64,000 nucleotides of DNA. Origin: Marixanthotalea marina (GTDB lineage Bacteria; Bacteroidota; Bacteroidia; Flavobacteriales; Flavobacteriaceae). Positions within the stretch are counted from its first letter, which is position 1, and each line of letters starts with the position of its first letter. Positions 9,277-17,833 of the stretch are shown in pieces. Both the position numbers and the translations under genes were made by a program. The notes under the pieces are model-generated. The model searched no databases. It saw only the letters and a program-made list of their open reading frames with translations, and had not been told where the DNA came from. Where the stretch lies: the NCBI GenBank assembly GCA_018883545.1, contig JAHLEH010000001.1:62001-126000 (forward strand), read 5' to 3'.

Positions 9277-9304
9277 TTCCCCTAAATCCCCAGAGGGGAC
9301 TTTT
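9277..9304 (-). repeat. Dispersed GTCC..GATTTAGG-type repeat, copy A (inverted)
   Basis: On the minus strand this reads GTCCCCTCTGGGGATTTAGG followed by GG. It contains a short internal palindrome (CCCC, then GGGG) and has the same skeleton as copy B at 9348-9380 but in the opposite orientation. Confidence 0.7.
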
Positions 9305-9347
9305 CTTTTCCTTATAATTCAACACTTTGATAATCATCCTAACTATA

Positions 9348-9380
9348 AGTCCTTCCCTTAGGGAAGGATTTAGGATGGGA
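9348..9380 (+). repeat. Dispersed GTCC..GATTTAGG-type repeat, copy B
   Basis: The plus strand reads GTCCTTCCCTTAGGGAAGGA followed by TTTAGGATGGG. The core CCTTCCCTTAGGGAAGG is a near-perfect palindrome. Together with inverted copy A it brackets the moxR-DUF58 spacer, ending one base before the moxR stop codon (9381-9383). Confidence 0.75.
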
Positions 9381-10382
9381 TTATGGCACCTCTATCTCGT
9401 TTACAATTTTGTTGATGATGTCTACCGAAGTTACATTTTCGGCTTCAGCTTCATAGGTAATCCCTATTCTGTGCCTTAAAACATCGTAAACTACGGCACG
9501 AACATCTTCTGGAATAACGTAACCGCGACGTTTAATAAAGGCATAACATTTAGCAGCGGTTGCCAAATTGATACTACCACGAGGTGATGCCCCAAATGAA
9601 ATTAATGGTTTTAAATCTGCAAGTTTGTATTTTTCAGGATATCTGGTTGCGAAGATTATATCTAAAATATATTTTTCAATTTTCTCATCCATATAGACTT
9701 CCCTAACTACTTTTTGCGCATTTATAATCTGCTCTGTAGATACTACTGGATTCACTTTATCCCAAGCGCCTTTCATATTAGCCCTCATAATTAATTGCTC
9801 TTCGGCAATTTTAGGGTAGTCTATAACGGTTTTTAACATAAAACGGTCTACCTGAGCTTCAGGCAATGGATACGTCCCTTCTTGTTCAACAGGGTTCTGG
9901 GTTGCCATTACCAAAAAAGGCTTGTCAAGTATAAAGGTTTCGTCGCCAATGGTTACTTGCTTTTCCTGCATAGCTTCCAATAATGCCGATTGCACTTTTG
10001 CTGGCGCCCGGTTAATCTCATCTGCCAATACAAAGTTGGCAAAAATGGGGCCTTTTTTTATTGAAAAGTCGTTTTCTTTTATATTGTAAATCAATGTTCC
10101 TACAACATCTGCTGGCAATAAATCTGGTGTAAACTGAATTCTGCTAAAACTACCGTGTACAGCTTGTGCCAAAGTATTTATGGCCAATGTTTTTGCCAAA
10201 CCGGGAACACCTTCAAGCAAAATATGCCCTTGCCCAAGCAGCCCAATCAATAAACGCTCTACCATGTGCTTTTGCCCAACTATCACCTTGTTCATTTCTA
10301 ACATTAGCAAGTCTACAAAAGCACTTTCTTTTTCTATCTTTTCATTAATTGCCTTAATATCAATTGTACTTGTTTCTTCCAT
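9381..10382 (-). CDS. moxR: MoxR-type AAA+ ATPase
   Basis: First gene of the aerotolerance cluster, 333 residues. MoxR ATPases act as chaperone-like machines that work with VWA-domain partners, here presumably the DUF58 protein, BatA and BatB. Walker A GVPGLAKT is at 58-65, Walker B FVLADEI at about 117-123 followed by NRAPAKVQSALLEAMQE, and the sensor region MATQNPVEQEGTYPLPEAQVDRF is intact. Length is standard. No obvious TAnnTTTG box was seen directly upstream, so the operon promoter is not located. Confidence 0.93.
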   Translation of the reverse strand: MEETSTIDIKAINEKIEKESAFVDLLMLEMNKVIVGQKHMVERLLIGLLGQGHILLEGVPGLAKTLAINTLAQAVHGSFSRIQFTPDLLPADVVGTLIYNIKENDFSIKKGPIFANFVLADEINRAPAKVQSALLEAMQEKQVTIGDETFILDKPFLVMATQNPVEQEGTYPLPEAQVDRFMLKTVIDYPKIAEEQLIMRANMKGAWDKVNPVVSTEQIINAQKVVREVYMDEKIEKYILDIIFATRYPEKYKLADLKPLISFGASPRGSINLATAAKCYAFIKRRGYVIPEDVRAVVYDVLRHRIGITYEAEAENVTSVDIINKIVNEIEVP

Positions 10383-10513
10383 TGCATCTAAATTTATTAA
10401 AGCCCGAATATAATCAGCTTATTCGAGCAATGCAAATTGTTAAAATTTTTATTGCAATGCTGTTAACAATTGGTTAAATGTTAAAATTTAACAACGTTAA
10501 TTATAGGTTAAAA

Positions 10514-10544
10514 AAAGGAGCGTAAACTAAGTTTACGCTCCTTT
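10514..10544 (-). terminator. Terminator of the DUF4382 gene
   Basis: A 14-bp perfect stem, AAAGGAGCGTAAAC and GTTTACGCTCCTTT, with loop TAA. On the minus strand it is followed by a run of T (plus-strand A-run at 10511-10516). It lies 24 nt beyond the stop codon of the DUF4382 gene and upstream of moxR. Confidence 0.88.
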
Positions 10545-10567
10545 AAATTTAGCTTTTGCTAAATATA

Positions 10568-11680
10568 TTATTCAGCCACTAAAGTAACATCGTCCATTGC
10601 AGTTTCCAACCCTGGCTCTACAGTTACTTCTATATCTTGAGAAACAAAAGTCTCTGCTTCAATAGTTACAATATAAACACCTGGGGCAACATCTTCAAAT
10701 AGGAATTCACCATCCTCATTAGAATCCATTGATGCTATTTCTTCTTCAGTATCTTTATCCTTTAAAGTTACAGAAACTACGAGATTTTCATTTGTAACAT
10801 CTCCACTTATAGAACCCGGTTTTAACATTAATTCAATTGGATCTGAAATGGTTGTAATTTCACCATTAGTAACCACAACACCTTCTGCACTGCCATAATC
10901 ATAATCGGAAGTTTCATCTTGTGGTGTTACAATAACCTCATAGGTGCCTGCAGGCACGCCCCATAATGCAAAAGCACCTGTTTCATCGGTTGCTGCTGAA
11001 ATAACGAAATCATCTTCTGTCTCTGGAGTTCCCATATCATCAACCAAAACGGATGCTATTGAAGGCACATCGCTAGGCGTAACAGTTCCTTCTATAATTC
11101 CAGAATTAACCTCAGCACTCATATAAATAACAGGCTTTAAGATAATATTATCTGAATCTCCTGCCATTACAATGGATTTCTCTACGTCAAAATCCAGAAC
11201 AAAATCATATGTAAAACCTTGTTCGATAACTGAGTTGGTTTTTAACTTTAAACCCGATTGTTGCGCACTAGGTGTTTTAAGATCGAATTCTTCGTCCTCT
11301 TCTTGGTCATTTTCAATTAAAATAGTATTACCATCGCCTAGAACCAAGCGCATTTGGGTTAAGGTTCCAACAGGAATTGGAAAGTCTTCAACTAAAACCT
11401 TACTAACACCTCCTGTAAAATCTAAAAGATTAATGGTTTCTTTTTCTGCTTCAAGCGATATCCAACCATTTTCGTCATCACTTTCATCATCCATTTTAAT
11501 CATAACGTCAACGACTTCAACATTTACAGCTTTATAGTCGCCCGGGGCATCAACCAACCTAACTGTTATTGTGGGGTCTGAAGCATTGGGGTTGCTTCCA
11601 GATTCGTCTTTATCACATGAAAAAAAAGTGATTAGTAAAAATGAAAAAAACGCAAGTTTTAATTTCATAAATGTTTTCAT
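10568..11680 (-). CDS. DUF4382 lipoprotein with carboxypeptidase-regulatory-like repeats
   Basis: A 370-residue secreted lipoprotein. The signal peptide ends with the lipobox-like ITFFSC, so Cys22 is the probable lipid-anchored residue; a second ATG four codons in is an alternative start. Residues about 36-190 (ITVRLVDAPGDYKAVNVEVV onwards) match DUF4382. Two further beta-sandwich repeats follow, each with a G-x-Y-x-V core (WGVPAGTYEVIV and EDVAPGVYIVTIEA), like carboxypeptidase-regulatory domains. The protein is very rich in Asp and Glu, consistent with an extracellular protein of a marine bacterium. Function unknown; a surface adhesin-like role is only a guess. Transcribed alone and followed by a strong terminator. 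Confidence 0.8.
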   Translation of the reverse strand: MKTFMKLKLAFFSFLLITFFSCDKDESGSNPNASDPTITVRLVDAPGDYKAVNVEVVDVMIKMDDESDDENGWISLEAEKETINLLDFTGGVSKVLVEDFPIPVGTLTQMRLVLGDGNTILIENDQEEDEEFDLKTPSAQQSGLKLKTNSVIEQGFTYDFVLDFDVEKSIVMAGDSDNIILKPVIYMSAEVNSGIIEGTVTPSDVPSIASVLVDDMGTPETEDDFVISAATDETGAFALWGVPAGTYEVIVTPQDETSDYDYGSAEGVVVTNGEITTISDPIELMLKPGSISGDVTNENLVVSVTLKDKDTEEEIASMDSNEDGEFLFEDVAPGVYIVTIEAETFVSQDIEVTVEPGLETAMDDVTLVAE

Positions 11681-11980
11681 AAGTTTTTCGTTTTTAAAAG
11701 TTCATACAGTATTATATACGTCTGCTTAACAAACTTTAGATTATATTTTCCTGTCTTTTAGCCTCATTTTTTGTTAAATTCCTAACATTTAGACATCTAT
11801 ATTTTATTTGCTTTTTAACATCTGTAAGTAAGTGTTTAGAAATAAATAAACCCATTCTTACATATCTGTTTTTTAGACTGTTACAAATAACAATGTTACG
11901 ATATTATGACTGTTTTAAGTATTTTTAGGTATGAAATGCATAAATTGTCTATATTCTGTAAAACAAAACTTTAAGATATA
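11681..11980. other. AT-rich divergent intergenic region
   Basis: About 300 nt between the divergently transcribed DUF4382 and short-chain dehydrogenase genes. It must hold both promoters, but no convincing TAnnTTTG box with a matching TTG was found on either strand. I see no open frame or repeat worth naming here. Confidence 0.5.
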
Positions 11981-12739
11981 ATGACTAAAACAGCTCTTAT
12001 AACAGGCGCAACGAGTGGAATTGGTAAAGCAACTGCTTACGAGTTTGCCAAGCATAATATTAATTTAATTCTATGCGGAAGGAGGCAAAAGCGCTTAGAT
12101 GCCATTAAAAAAGATTTAGAAAACATTACCAATGTGTACACTTTGTGCTTTGATGTAAAAGACAAAGAAAGCACATTCAATGCCATTGCGTCTTTACCAG
12201 AAACGTTTAAACACATCGATATTTTAATAAACAATGCCGGAAATGCCCATGGTCTCGACCCAATTCATGAGGGAAACATTGATGATTGGGATGCGATGAT
12301 GGATATAAACGTAAAGGGATTGCTTTACGTTAGCAAAGCCGTTATTCCACAAATGACTGCCCGCAAATCTGGACATATTATAAATGTTGGGTCGTCTGCT
12401 GGTAAAGAAGTGTACCCAAAAGGAAATGTGTATTGTGGCAGCAAGCATGCTGTTTTGGCAATTACCGAAGGCATGCGCATCGATTTAAACCCATTCGGAA
12501 TCAAGGTATCCGCCATAAACCCAGGCGCTGTAGAAACAGAATTTTCAGAAGTACGATTTAAAGGCGACAAAAAAGCTAATGATGTTTATAAAGGTTTTGA
12601 TGCTTTACAATCTCAAGACATTGCAGAAATAATTTATTTTATGGTATCAAGACCCAATCATGTAAACTTAGCCGATGTATTGGTATACCCTAATGCACAA
12701 GCGAATACAACTATTATTAAGAAGCATATAGATAACTAG
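11981..12739 (+). CDS. Short-chain dehydrogenase/reductase (YdfG-like)
   Basis: NAD(P)-dependent oxidoreductase of the classical SDR family, 252 residues. The cofactor motif TGATSGIG is at 8-15, the NNAG motif near 86-89 (ILINNAGNAHG), and the active site is S (VGSSAGKEVYP) with YxxxK (YCGSK) near 150-154. The Arg-rich GRRQKRLD after the second strand suggests NADP preference. It resembles YdfG-like 3-hydroxy acid dehydrogenases, but the substrate cannot be deduced. The AlbA_2 gene starts 20 nt downstream on the same strand, so the two may be co-transcribed. Confidence 0.9.
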   Translation: MTKTALITGATSGIGKATAYEFAKHNINLILCGRRQKRLDAIKKDLENITNVYTLCFDVKDKESTFNAIASLPETFKHIDILINNAGNAHGLDPIHEGNIDDWDAMMDINVKGLLYVSKAVIPQMTARKSGHIINVGSSAGKEVYPKGNVYCGSKHAVLAITEGMRIDLNPFGIKVSAINPGAVETEFSEVRFKGDKKANDVYKGFDALQSQDIAEIIYFMVSRPNHVNLADVLVYPNAQANTTIIKKHIDN

Positions 12740-12759
12740 GGCTAAAAGAAAATAAATAT

Positions 12760-13893
12760 ATGATTAACAAACGCCTGCTTATAAAACATCTTTTGGCCCA
12801 TAATGACGAAAACAGTTTTTACGATAAAAAACTGAAAATAGATATTAGCCAAAAAGAAGGCAAAGCCAAGTTTTTAAAACATATCTGCGCACTCTCCAAT
12901 AGTAATCCAAAAAACAACTCTTACATTGTTATAGGTGTGGACGATTCTAATAACGATATTATTGGTGTCGATTTTTTTGATGACAGTAAAATACAAAACC
13001 TCATTAACGCTTATTTAACTAATGCCCCTATTGTTCAGTATGAAAACATTCCTTTTCCCCACCTACCAGACCATAAAGTAGTTGGGTTGGTAACTATTAG
13101 GCCAACTGGTAAAATAACGTCACTCAGAAAAAACATTTGGAAATATTATGGAGGTTCGGTGTTTTTTAGGGACGGCAGCATGAGCATGCCCAAGGTATTT
13201 GATATTGAGATAAAAGACATTAATTCTAAAATTGTTGAGGCCATTGAAAACAATGCCCAAAACAATATAGAGCACACCTTAAATGGCGTTTTCGATTTTA
13301 TGAAAAAACGTGTCGATTTCAACCCACAATACAAAGTTTTCAAAGAATATTTTGTGTTGTGTTGGGCAGGACAAAAAAAAGTCGTGAAAGACGAGGTGTA
13401 TTATTCTAGAGTTGATATAGAACTTATTAATGAACAGGTAAGGCTTTTTTTCTCTACCCTAGATGAAGTTTCAATTACCTACAACGAGAATACTTTTAAG
13501 ATTATAGAATACGTGCAGCTGGGTTTTCATAACAATTACAAATTTTATCCATTGGAAGTAACCCTTATTAGTTTTGAAGACAATGCCAATTACAACATAG
13601 ATACTACCTTAATATTTGAACCTCCTCAATTTGACAAAAAAACCCTATTCCACATATACAACAACAACAATGCTATTTTGGAAAAGCTAAAAAAAGGGTT
13701 AGCGCTAACAGTGGGCGAAGAGAATGATTTAAAAAATTTACCTGGCACCTATTTAATTTGCTACCTTAATTTATTTCATGAGGCTATTGATAAACTCTAT
13801 GAAGCAAAACCTTACATGAAAGTATTAAGCGATGATCTATACAATATTTATAAAGAAACCATGCGAATTCTAAGAAAAGTAAAATATAGTTAA
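12760..13893 (+). CDS. AlbA_2 (Schlafen-like) domain protein
   Basis: A 377-residue cytoplasmic protein. Residues about 15-135 have the AlbA_2 pattern: an N-terminal E/K-rich part, KAKFLKHICALSNSN, then the YIVIGVDDSNNDIIGVDF strand-loop-strand and a GSVFFRDGS motif. The remaining 240 residues are specific to a group I do not otherwise recognise. AlbA_2 domains occur in putative nucleic-acid-binding or ATP-binding regulators; the target here is unknown. Followed by a stem-loop with a T-run at 13998-14042. Confidence 0.65.
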   Translation: MINKRLLIKHLLAHNDENSFYDKKLKIDISQKEGKAKFLKHICALSNSNPKNNSYIVIGVDDSNNDIIGVDFFDDSKIQNLINAYLTNAPIVQYENIPFPHLPDHKVVGLVTIRPTGKITSLRKNIWKYYGGSVFFRDGSMSMPKVFDIEIKDINSKIVEAIENNAQNNIEHTLNGVFDFMKKRVDFNPQYKVFKEYFVLCWAGQKKVVKDEVYYSRVDIELINEQVRLFFSTLDEVSITYNENTFKIIEYVQLGFHNNYKFYPLEVTLISFEDNANYNIDTTLIFEPPQFDKKTLFHIYNNNNAILEKLKKGLALTVGEENDLKNLPGTYLICYLNLFHEAIDKLYEAKPYMKVLSDDLYNIYKETMRILRKVKYS

Positions 13894-13997
13894 CCCTCAT
13901 TTAAATTTCACATAAATTTAACTTTGTAATTCTTTTAAAACTATTCTTTTAACCAAATATTAGTTACTTTTGTTGAGCTATTAATCTTTTTACATAT

Positions 13998-14042
13998 ACC
14001 TTGTCACGACCTAACTAATTTTGGAAATGGCAAGGTTTTTTT
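13998..14042 (+). terminator. Stem-loop with T-run; terminator or end of a short RNA
   Basis: ACCTTGTCA at 13998-14006 pairs with TGGCAAGGT at 14028-14036 (9 bp, one G-U), followed by seven T. It lies 104 nt beyond the AlbA_2 stop codon. A TAnnTTTG box (TACTTTTG, 13965-13972) sits 25 nt before the stem, so the hairpin could end either the AlbA_2 transcript or an independent RNA of about 65 nt. Confidence 0.6.
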
Positions 14043-14128
14043 ATTTTCCTAAAAATCTGACTTAATCAATATTCCAGTAAAAAATATTTATTTTTGAATA
14101 TAACGTCTATCCATATTCCATTATCATT

Positions 14129-14452
14129 TTGAAAGCAATTGAATATTTTAAACCATATTACGCCGTCATATTTACTTCAACATTAAAAACAAATGATGAA
14201 GGCTATTTTGAGATGGCTGAAAAAATGGAAACTTTGGCAAAAACACAACCAGGGTTTTTGGGCTTTGATAGTGCCAGAAATACTATTGGCATAAGCATAA
14301 GTTATTGGAAAAATCTAGATGCGATTAAACATTGGAAACAGCAAAGCGAACATTTAATAGCCCAACAAAAAGGCAAAACCGATTGGTATAGTTGGTACAA
14401 TGTTAAAATATGCAAAGTAGTACGAGAATACGACTTTAAGGCAAAAAAATAA
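14129..14452 (+). CDS. Antibiotic biosynthesis monooxygenase-like (ABM) protein
   Basis: A 107-residue dimeric ferredoxin-like fold protein. The features PYYAVIFTSTL, GFLGFDSAR, ISISYWKNLDAIKHWKQQSEH and WYSWYNVKICKVVREYDF are those of stand-alone ABM-family proteins found widely in bacteria. They are small cofactor-free or heme-handling oxygenase relatives; most, including this type, have no known substrate. The start is a TTG at 14129, chosen because no in-frame ATG is available before the conserved strand. It is transcribed alone and convergent with the EEP gene, whose stop lies 4 nt away. Confidence 0.8.
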   Translation: MKAIEYFKPYYAVIFTSTLKTNDEGYFEMAEKMETLAKTQPGFLGFDSARNTIGISISYWKNLDAIKHWKQQSEHLIAQQKGKTDWYSWYNVKICKVVREYDFKAKK

Positions 14453-14456
14453 ACTT

Positions 14457-15335
14457 CTATTCTATTTTCAAATACGTTTTTATCATGCTGTGATCTGATT
14501 CTTGCGTATTTAACTTCTCTGCTTTAAGAATTTCTACGTCTTTAGATACCCAGATATGGTCTATAGAAAGTAAGGGCCATCCATAAAACCACGTTTCCCT
14601 AAAACCTAAGCCCTTTTTTGTAAACGCATGATTGAAATTCTTTTTAATTTTCTTGAAAAGCACAGATTCGTAGGGTAAATTAAAATCGCCCAACACAATA
14701 GTTTTTTTACTAACATCTATTTGTGAATCAATAAATGCCATTTCAACTCTTCTTGGCACACCAAAACTTCCTTGAGCATCAACCACAAAAAAATCAATAC
14801 CTTTTGTATTAAACTTTATTACCGCTGACTTGTGTTTTGAGGTTTCCTTCTTTAATATTTTAATAGGCGTTTTAGAGGATATATACACTTCCTTTTTTAT
14901 TCTGTAAAAGAAAAAATTAGGGTATTTAGCTGTTAGGGCATTAAGATCATTAACCTTAGATTCTACCAATACCATAACATCCGGCAGGTTTCCATTTTCA
15001 TTAAAAGCCTCCTCAAAACCTTGATCCCTAGAGGCATTCCAGAATACTATTTCTAAATTAGGACTGGTAACATCTGCAAAAAAATGCAGCCTAAAACTTC
15101 TTACCAACCAAACCAGCATTAAAACTCCAGCCAATATTAAATTATATTTCCTTATTCTTTTTCCAACAAATAAGGATAGAAATAAAACAATTGCAATGAT
15201 AATTGGTAAAGGAAGTGTGTAAAACAATAGCGATTGCCTAAAACCACTATCCTTAATAATAAAGTGAATAGTTAACAGTGCTATAATTACACCAACATTA
15301 ACTATTAAAATTAGTGCTTTTAATACTTTAAGCAT
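14457..15335 (-). CDS. Membrane-anchored endonuclease/exonuclease/phosphatase (EEP) family protein
   Basis: A start at 15335 (MLKVLKALILIVNV) is preferred; it overlaps the upstream stop codon as TAATG and places three membrane spans at the N-terminus. The C-terminal domain carries the EEP catalytic series: FWNAS, VLVESK, GDFNLPYE, DHIWVSKD and the terminal SDHS. The metal-binding Glu, Asp-x-Asn and final Asp-His pair are all present. Homologues act on phosphodiester bonds in nucleic acids, lipids or inositol phosphates; the substrate is unknown. The membrane anchor suggests an extracytoplasmic catalytic domain. About 292 residues. Confidence 0.82.
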   Translation of the reverse strand: MLKVLKALILIVNVGVIIALLTIHFIIKDSGFRQSLLFYTLPLPIIIAIVLFLSLFVGKRIRKYNLILAGVLMLVWLVRSFRLHFFADVTSPNLEIVFWNASRDQGFEEAFNENGNLPDVMVLVESKVNDLNALTAKYPNFFFYRIKKEVYISSKTPIKILKKETSKHKSAVIKFNTKGIDFFVVDAQGSFGVPRRVEMAFIDSQIDVSKKTIVLGDFNLPYESVLFKKIKKNFNHAFTKKGLGFRETWFYGWPLLSIDHIWVSKDVEILKAEKLNTQESDHSMIKTYLKIE

Positions 15336-15874
15336 TATCTCAAAGAATAACCTTTGGCTGCCCACCATGGGTGTATTTCTACAACCAATCTTCCTGATTT
15401 TACCATGGGATCTGAATTCGCTAAACTATCTGCCATTTTTTGTGTAGGCACATTATAAACTGTTATGCCTCGAATATCACCATTATCTCCAAAGGGACCA
15501 GATATATCAGCGTAGCCAAGCTCATACATTTTGCCGAGGTGTTCCTGATGTTGTTGCTGCAAAATTTCAGCTTCTTCTTCATTTTGTGATCTAATGGGCC
15601 CGGACTTTAAAAATGCAATGAAATATTGCTGCATTAAAATAGTATCCTGCGTTTTTTCATCTACATAATCAAAAGTTTGAAATCCTTTAGCAGTTAATTC
15701 TTCTTTTAGTTGACTCACGGATTTTTCAACAACCCTTTCAGTTTCTATAGTGTCTTTTGACACACCTGAAACAGATAATGAATCGGTTTCTACATCTATT
15801 ATCGATGTTTTTGTTTCCTTTTTACATGCCATAAAAAACATTAATAACATGCTTAAAAATAGTGTCTTTTTCAT
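15335..15874 (-). CDS. Lipoprotein with YCII-like domain
   Basis: A 179-residue predicted lipoprotein (signal peptide ends MFFMAC, Cys17). After a polar linker of about 65 residues comes a YCII-type ferredoxin-like domain: QYFIAFLKSGPIRSQ, HQEHLGKMYELGYADISGPF and VVEIHPWW. The His in QEHL and the DGDIRGI-like segment follow the family pattern. YCII domains are small putative enzymes of unknown reaction; secretion as a lipoprotein is a Bacteroidota feature. It shares a base with the EEP gene start, so the two are translationally coupled. Confidence 0.75.
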   Translation of the reverse strand: MKKTLFLSMLLMFFMACKKETKTSIIDVETDSLSVSGVSKDTIETERVVEKSVSQLKEELTAKGFQTFDYVDEKTQDTILMQQYFIAFLKSGPIRSQNEEEAEILQQQHQEHLGKMYELGYADISGPFGDNGDIRGITVYNVPTQKMADSLANSDPMVKSGRLVVEIHPWWAAKGYSLR

Positions 15875-15881
15875 TTTCTGT

Positions 15882-16355
15882 TTATTTTTTCCAAGTTTTA
15901 AATGGCTGTTTACTTAATTGTGAATTGTAATAGCGCACGTCTCCGGTAACCTCTTTTCCCAACCAAATAGGCTTTTCAAAGAATTCGTTTTCATTATCCA
16001 ACTCAATTTCAGCAATTACCAAGCCTTTATTATCACCGAAAAATTCATCGACTTCGAAAATATGGTTTCCAACCATTACTTCATAGCGTATTTTATCAAT
16101 AACACCTTTTTCGCAAATTTTAAGTAAATTTTCAGCATCGGTGACTGTTATATCTTTTTCCCATTCAAATCGGGACAAACCTCTATTTTCAGAAAGCCCT
16201 TTAATAGTTAGCACTCCTTTATCACCTTTCACTCTAACCCTAACCGTACGCTCTTTGTCTGTATTTAAAAACCCTTGGGTTATCCTATATTTCCTATTGG
16301 CTTCCTGCTTAAATGCATTTGAAGTCACTAAAAATTTTCGTTCAATTTCAATCAT
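15882..16355 (-). CDS. CYTH domain protein (triphosphate tunnel metalloenzyme)
   Basis: 157 residues from the ATG at 16355. The N-terminal MIEIERKF contains the ExExK motif (Glu3, Glu5, Lys7) that defines CYTH/triphosphate tunnel enzymes. Arg- and Lys-rich strands follow (RVRVKGDKGVLTIKG, SRFEWEKDI) as expected for a triphosphate-binding tunnel. Bacterial members of this size are mostly inorganic triphosphatases or of unknown role, despite frequent labels as adenylate cyclase. It lies 7 nt upstream of the YCII lipoprotein gene and is divergent from dinB. Confidence 0.88.
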   Translation of the reverse strand: MIEIERKFLVTSNAFKQEANRKYRITQGFLNTDKERTVRVRVKGDKGVLTIKGLSENRGLSRFEWEKDITVTDAENLLKICEKGVIDKIRYEVMVGNHIFEVDEFFGDNKGLVIAEIELDNENEFFEKPIWLGKEVTGDVRYYNSQLSKQPFKTWKK

Positions 16356-16419
16356 CAAGCTATTCGTTTCTGTTGATATATACTATTTTTTATAGGTTTT
16401 AAATGTCTAAATTTACAGT

Positions 16420-17517
16420 ATGTCAACCGATTTACCAATTAGAAAAATTATTCATGTAGATATGGACGCTTTTTTTGCCTCTGTTGAGCAAATGGACAAC
16501 CCCGAATTAAAGGGAAAACCCATTGCTGTTGGCGGTGGGGGTAAACGTGGCGTGGTAAGTGCCGCTAGTTATGAAGCCAGAAAATTTGGGGTTAAAAGTG
16601 CTATGGCGGGTCAATTAGCAGGAAAATTGTGCCCTGATTTAATTTTTGTAAGGCCTCGATTTGAGAGATATGCCGAAATCTCGAAAAAAATCAGAAAGAT
16701 ATTTTTTGATTACACCGATTTGGTAGAGCCGTTATCTTTAGATGAAGCTTATCTAGATGTTACCCAAAACAAAAAGGGAAACCCCAGCGCCTCCTTAATT
16801 GCCAAAGAAATTCGAGAACGCATTTTTAATGAAATAGGGTTAACGGCTTCAGCAGGTATTTCGATAAACAAATTCGTAGCCAAAGTAGCTAGCGATTATA
16901 ATAAGCCCAACGGACAAAAAACAGTGAATCCTGAAGAGGTTATTTCGTTTTTAGAGCAATTAGATATTAGGAAATTTTACGGCGTAGGCAAAGTTACCGC
17001 AGATCGCATGTACAAAATGGGCATTTTTACAGGTAAGGATTTAAAATCTAAAAGTATTGAGTATTTAAACGAGCATTTCGGAAAATCTGGCAGGTATTAC
17101 TATTACATTGTTAGAGGTATACACAATAGCGAAGTAAAGCCAAACAGAATACGAAAATCTTTGGCTGCCGAGCGTACATTTAATGAAAACCTATCTAGTG
17201 AAATCTTTATGCTTAAAAAACTAGAGCATATTTCAGAGGAAGTTTCCAGACGTTTAGCAAAGAGCAAGGTCTCTGGAAAAACGATTACTTTAAAAATAAA
17301 GTATAGTGATTTTACACTTCAAACCAGAAGTAAAACTCTTCCATACTATATAAGTGACAAATCCATAATTCTTGAAACTGCCAAAGATTTATTGTTTCAG
17401 GAAAAGTTAAAGAATTCGGTTCGCTTGTTGGGTATTTCTATTTCTAACCTAAATACAGAAGCCTTGAAAAAGCCAGAAAACAAAACAGTAAGCGTACAGC
17501 TAAAGTTTGAATTTTAA
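16420..17517 (+). CDS. dinB: DNA polymerase IV (translesion synthesis)
   Basis: Y-family polymerase, 365 residues, that copies across damaged bases. Catalytic carboxylates are in HVDMDAFFASVE near 10-20 and SLDEAYLDVT near 105-114; the helix-hairpin-helix region with FYGVGKVTADRM and the little-finger domain follow. The beta-clamp-binding tail cannot be clearly assigned. Full length for DinB. The spacer upstream has a near-consensus TAAATTTA close to the start but no SOS box that I can identify; Bacteroidota SOS sites are variable. Confidence 0.93.
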   Translation: MSTDLPIRKIIHVDMDAFFASVEQMDNPELKGKPIAVGGGGKRGVVSAASYEARKFGVKSAMAGQLAGKLCPDLIFVRPRFERYAEISKKIRKIFFDYTDLVEPLSLDEAYLDVTQNKKGNPSASLIAKEIRERIFNEIGLTASAGISINKFVAKVASDYNKPNGQKTVNPEEVISFLEQLDIRKFYGVGKVTADRMYKMGIFTGKDLKSKSIEYLNEHFGKSGRYYYYIVRGIHNSEVKPNRIRKSLAAERTFNENLSSEIFMLKKLEHISEEVSRRLAKSKVSGKTITLKIKYSDFTLQTRSKTLPYYISDKSIILETAKDLLFQEKLKNSVRLLGISISNLNTEALKKPENKTVSVQLKFEF

Positions 17518-17833
17518 AAGGTTTCTCCTATTCTTTATTTTTGAGAAAACCAGTATAACTCTTAAAAAATGAAAAATCCGAATTATTAATAAAATTTTAT
17601 AAGTCTATGATTTATTAGAATTTAGATTTAATATATTTGAAAAATGAAATAAAAGTTAGAGGGATTGATTTAACATGTTCATGATATTTTATGACAAAAA
17701 CCGCATTTTCATTTAAAAAATGAACTCTCAAAAGTGTATTTTGTCGATTATTTTTGCTTTTAATCTATTTTTTATGAGCGAAAATACTGTATAAAATTTT
17801 ATCGACTCTCTTTTTTTTATACATTTGAACCCC
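17518..17833 (+). other. AT-rich intergenic region before the PID-CTERM-like gene
   Basis: A 316-nt, very AT-rich stretch with no supportable gene. Two TAnnTTTG matches occur (17749-17756 and 17820-17827), neither with a TTG at the proper distance. The second one would make the downstream message nearly leaderless. Confidence 0.5.
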
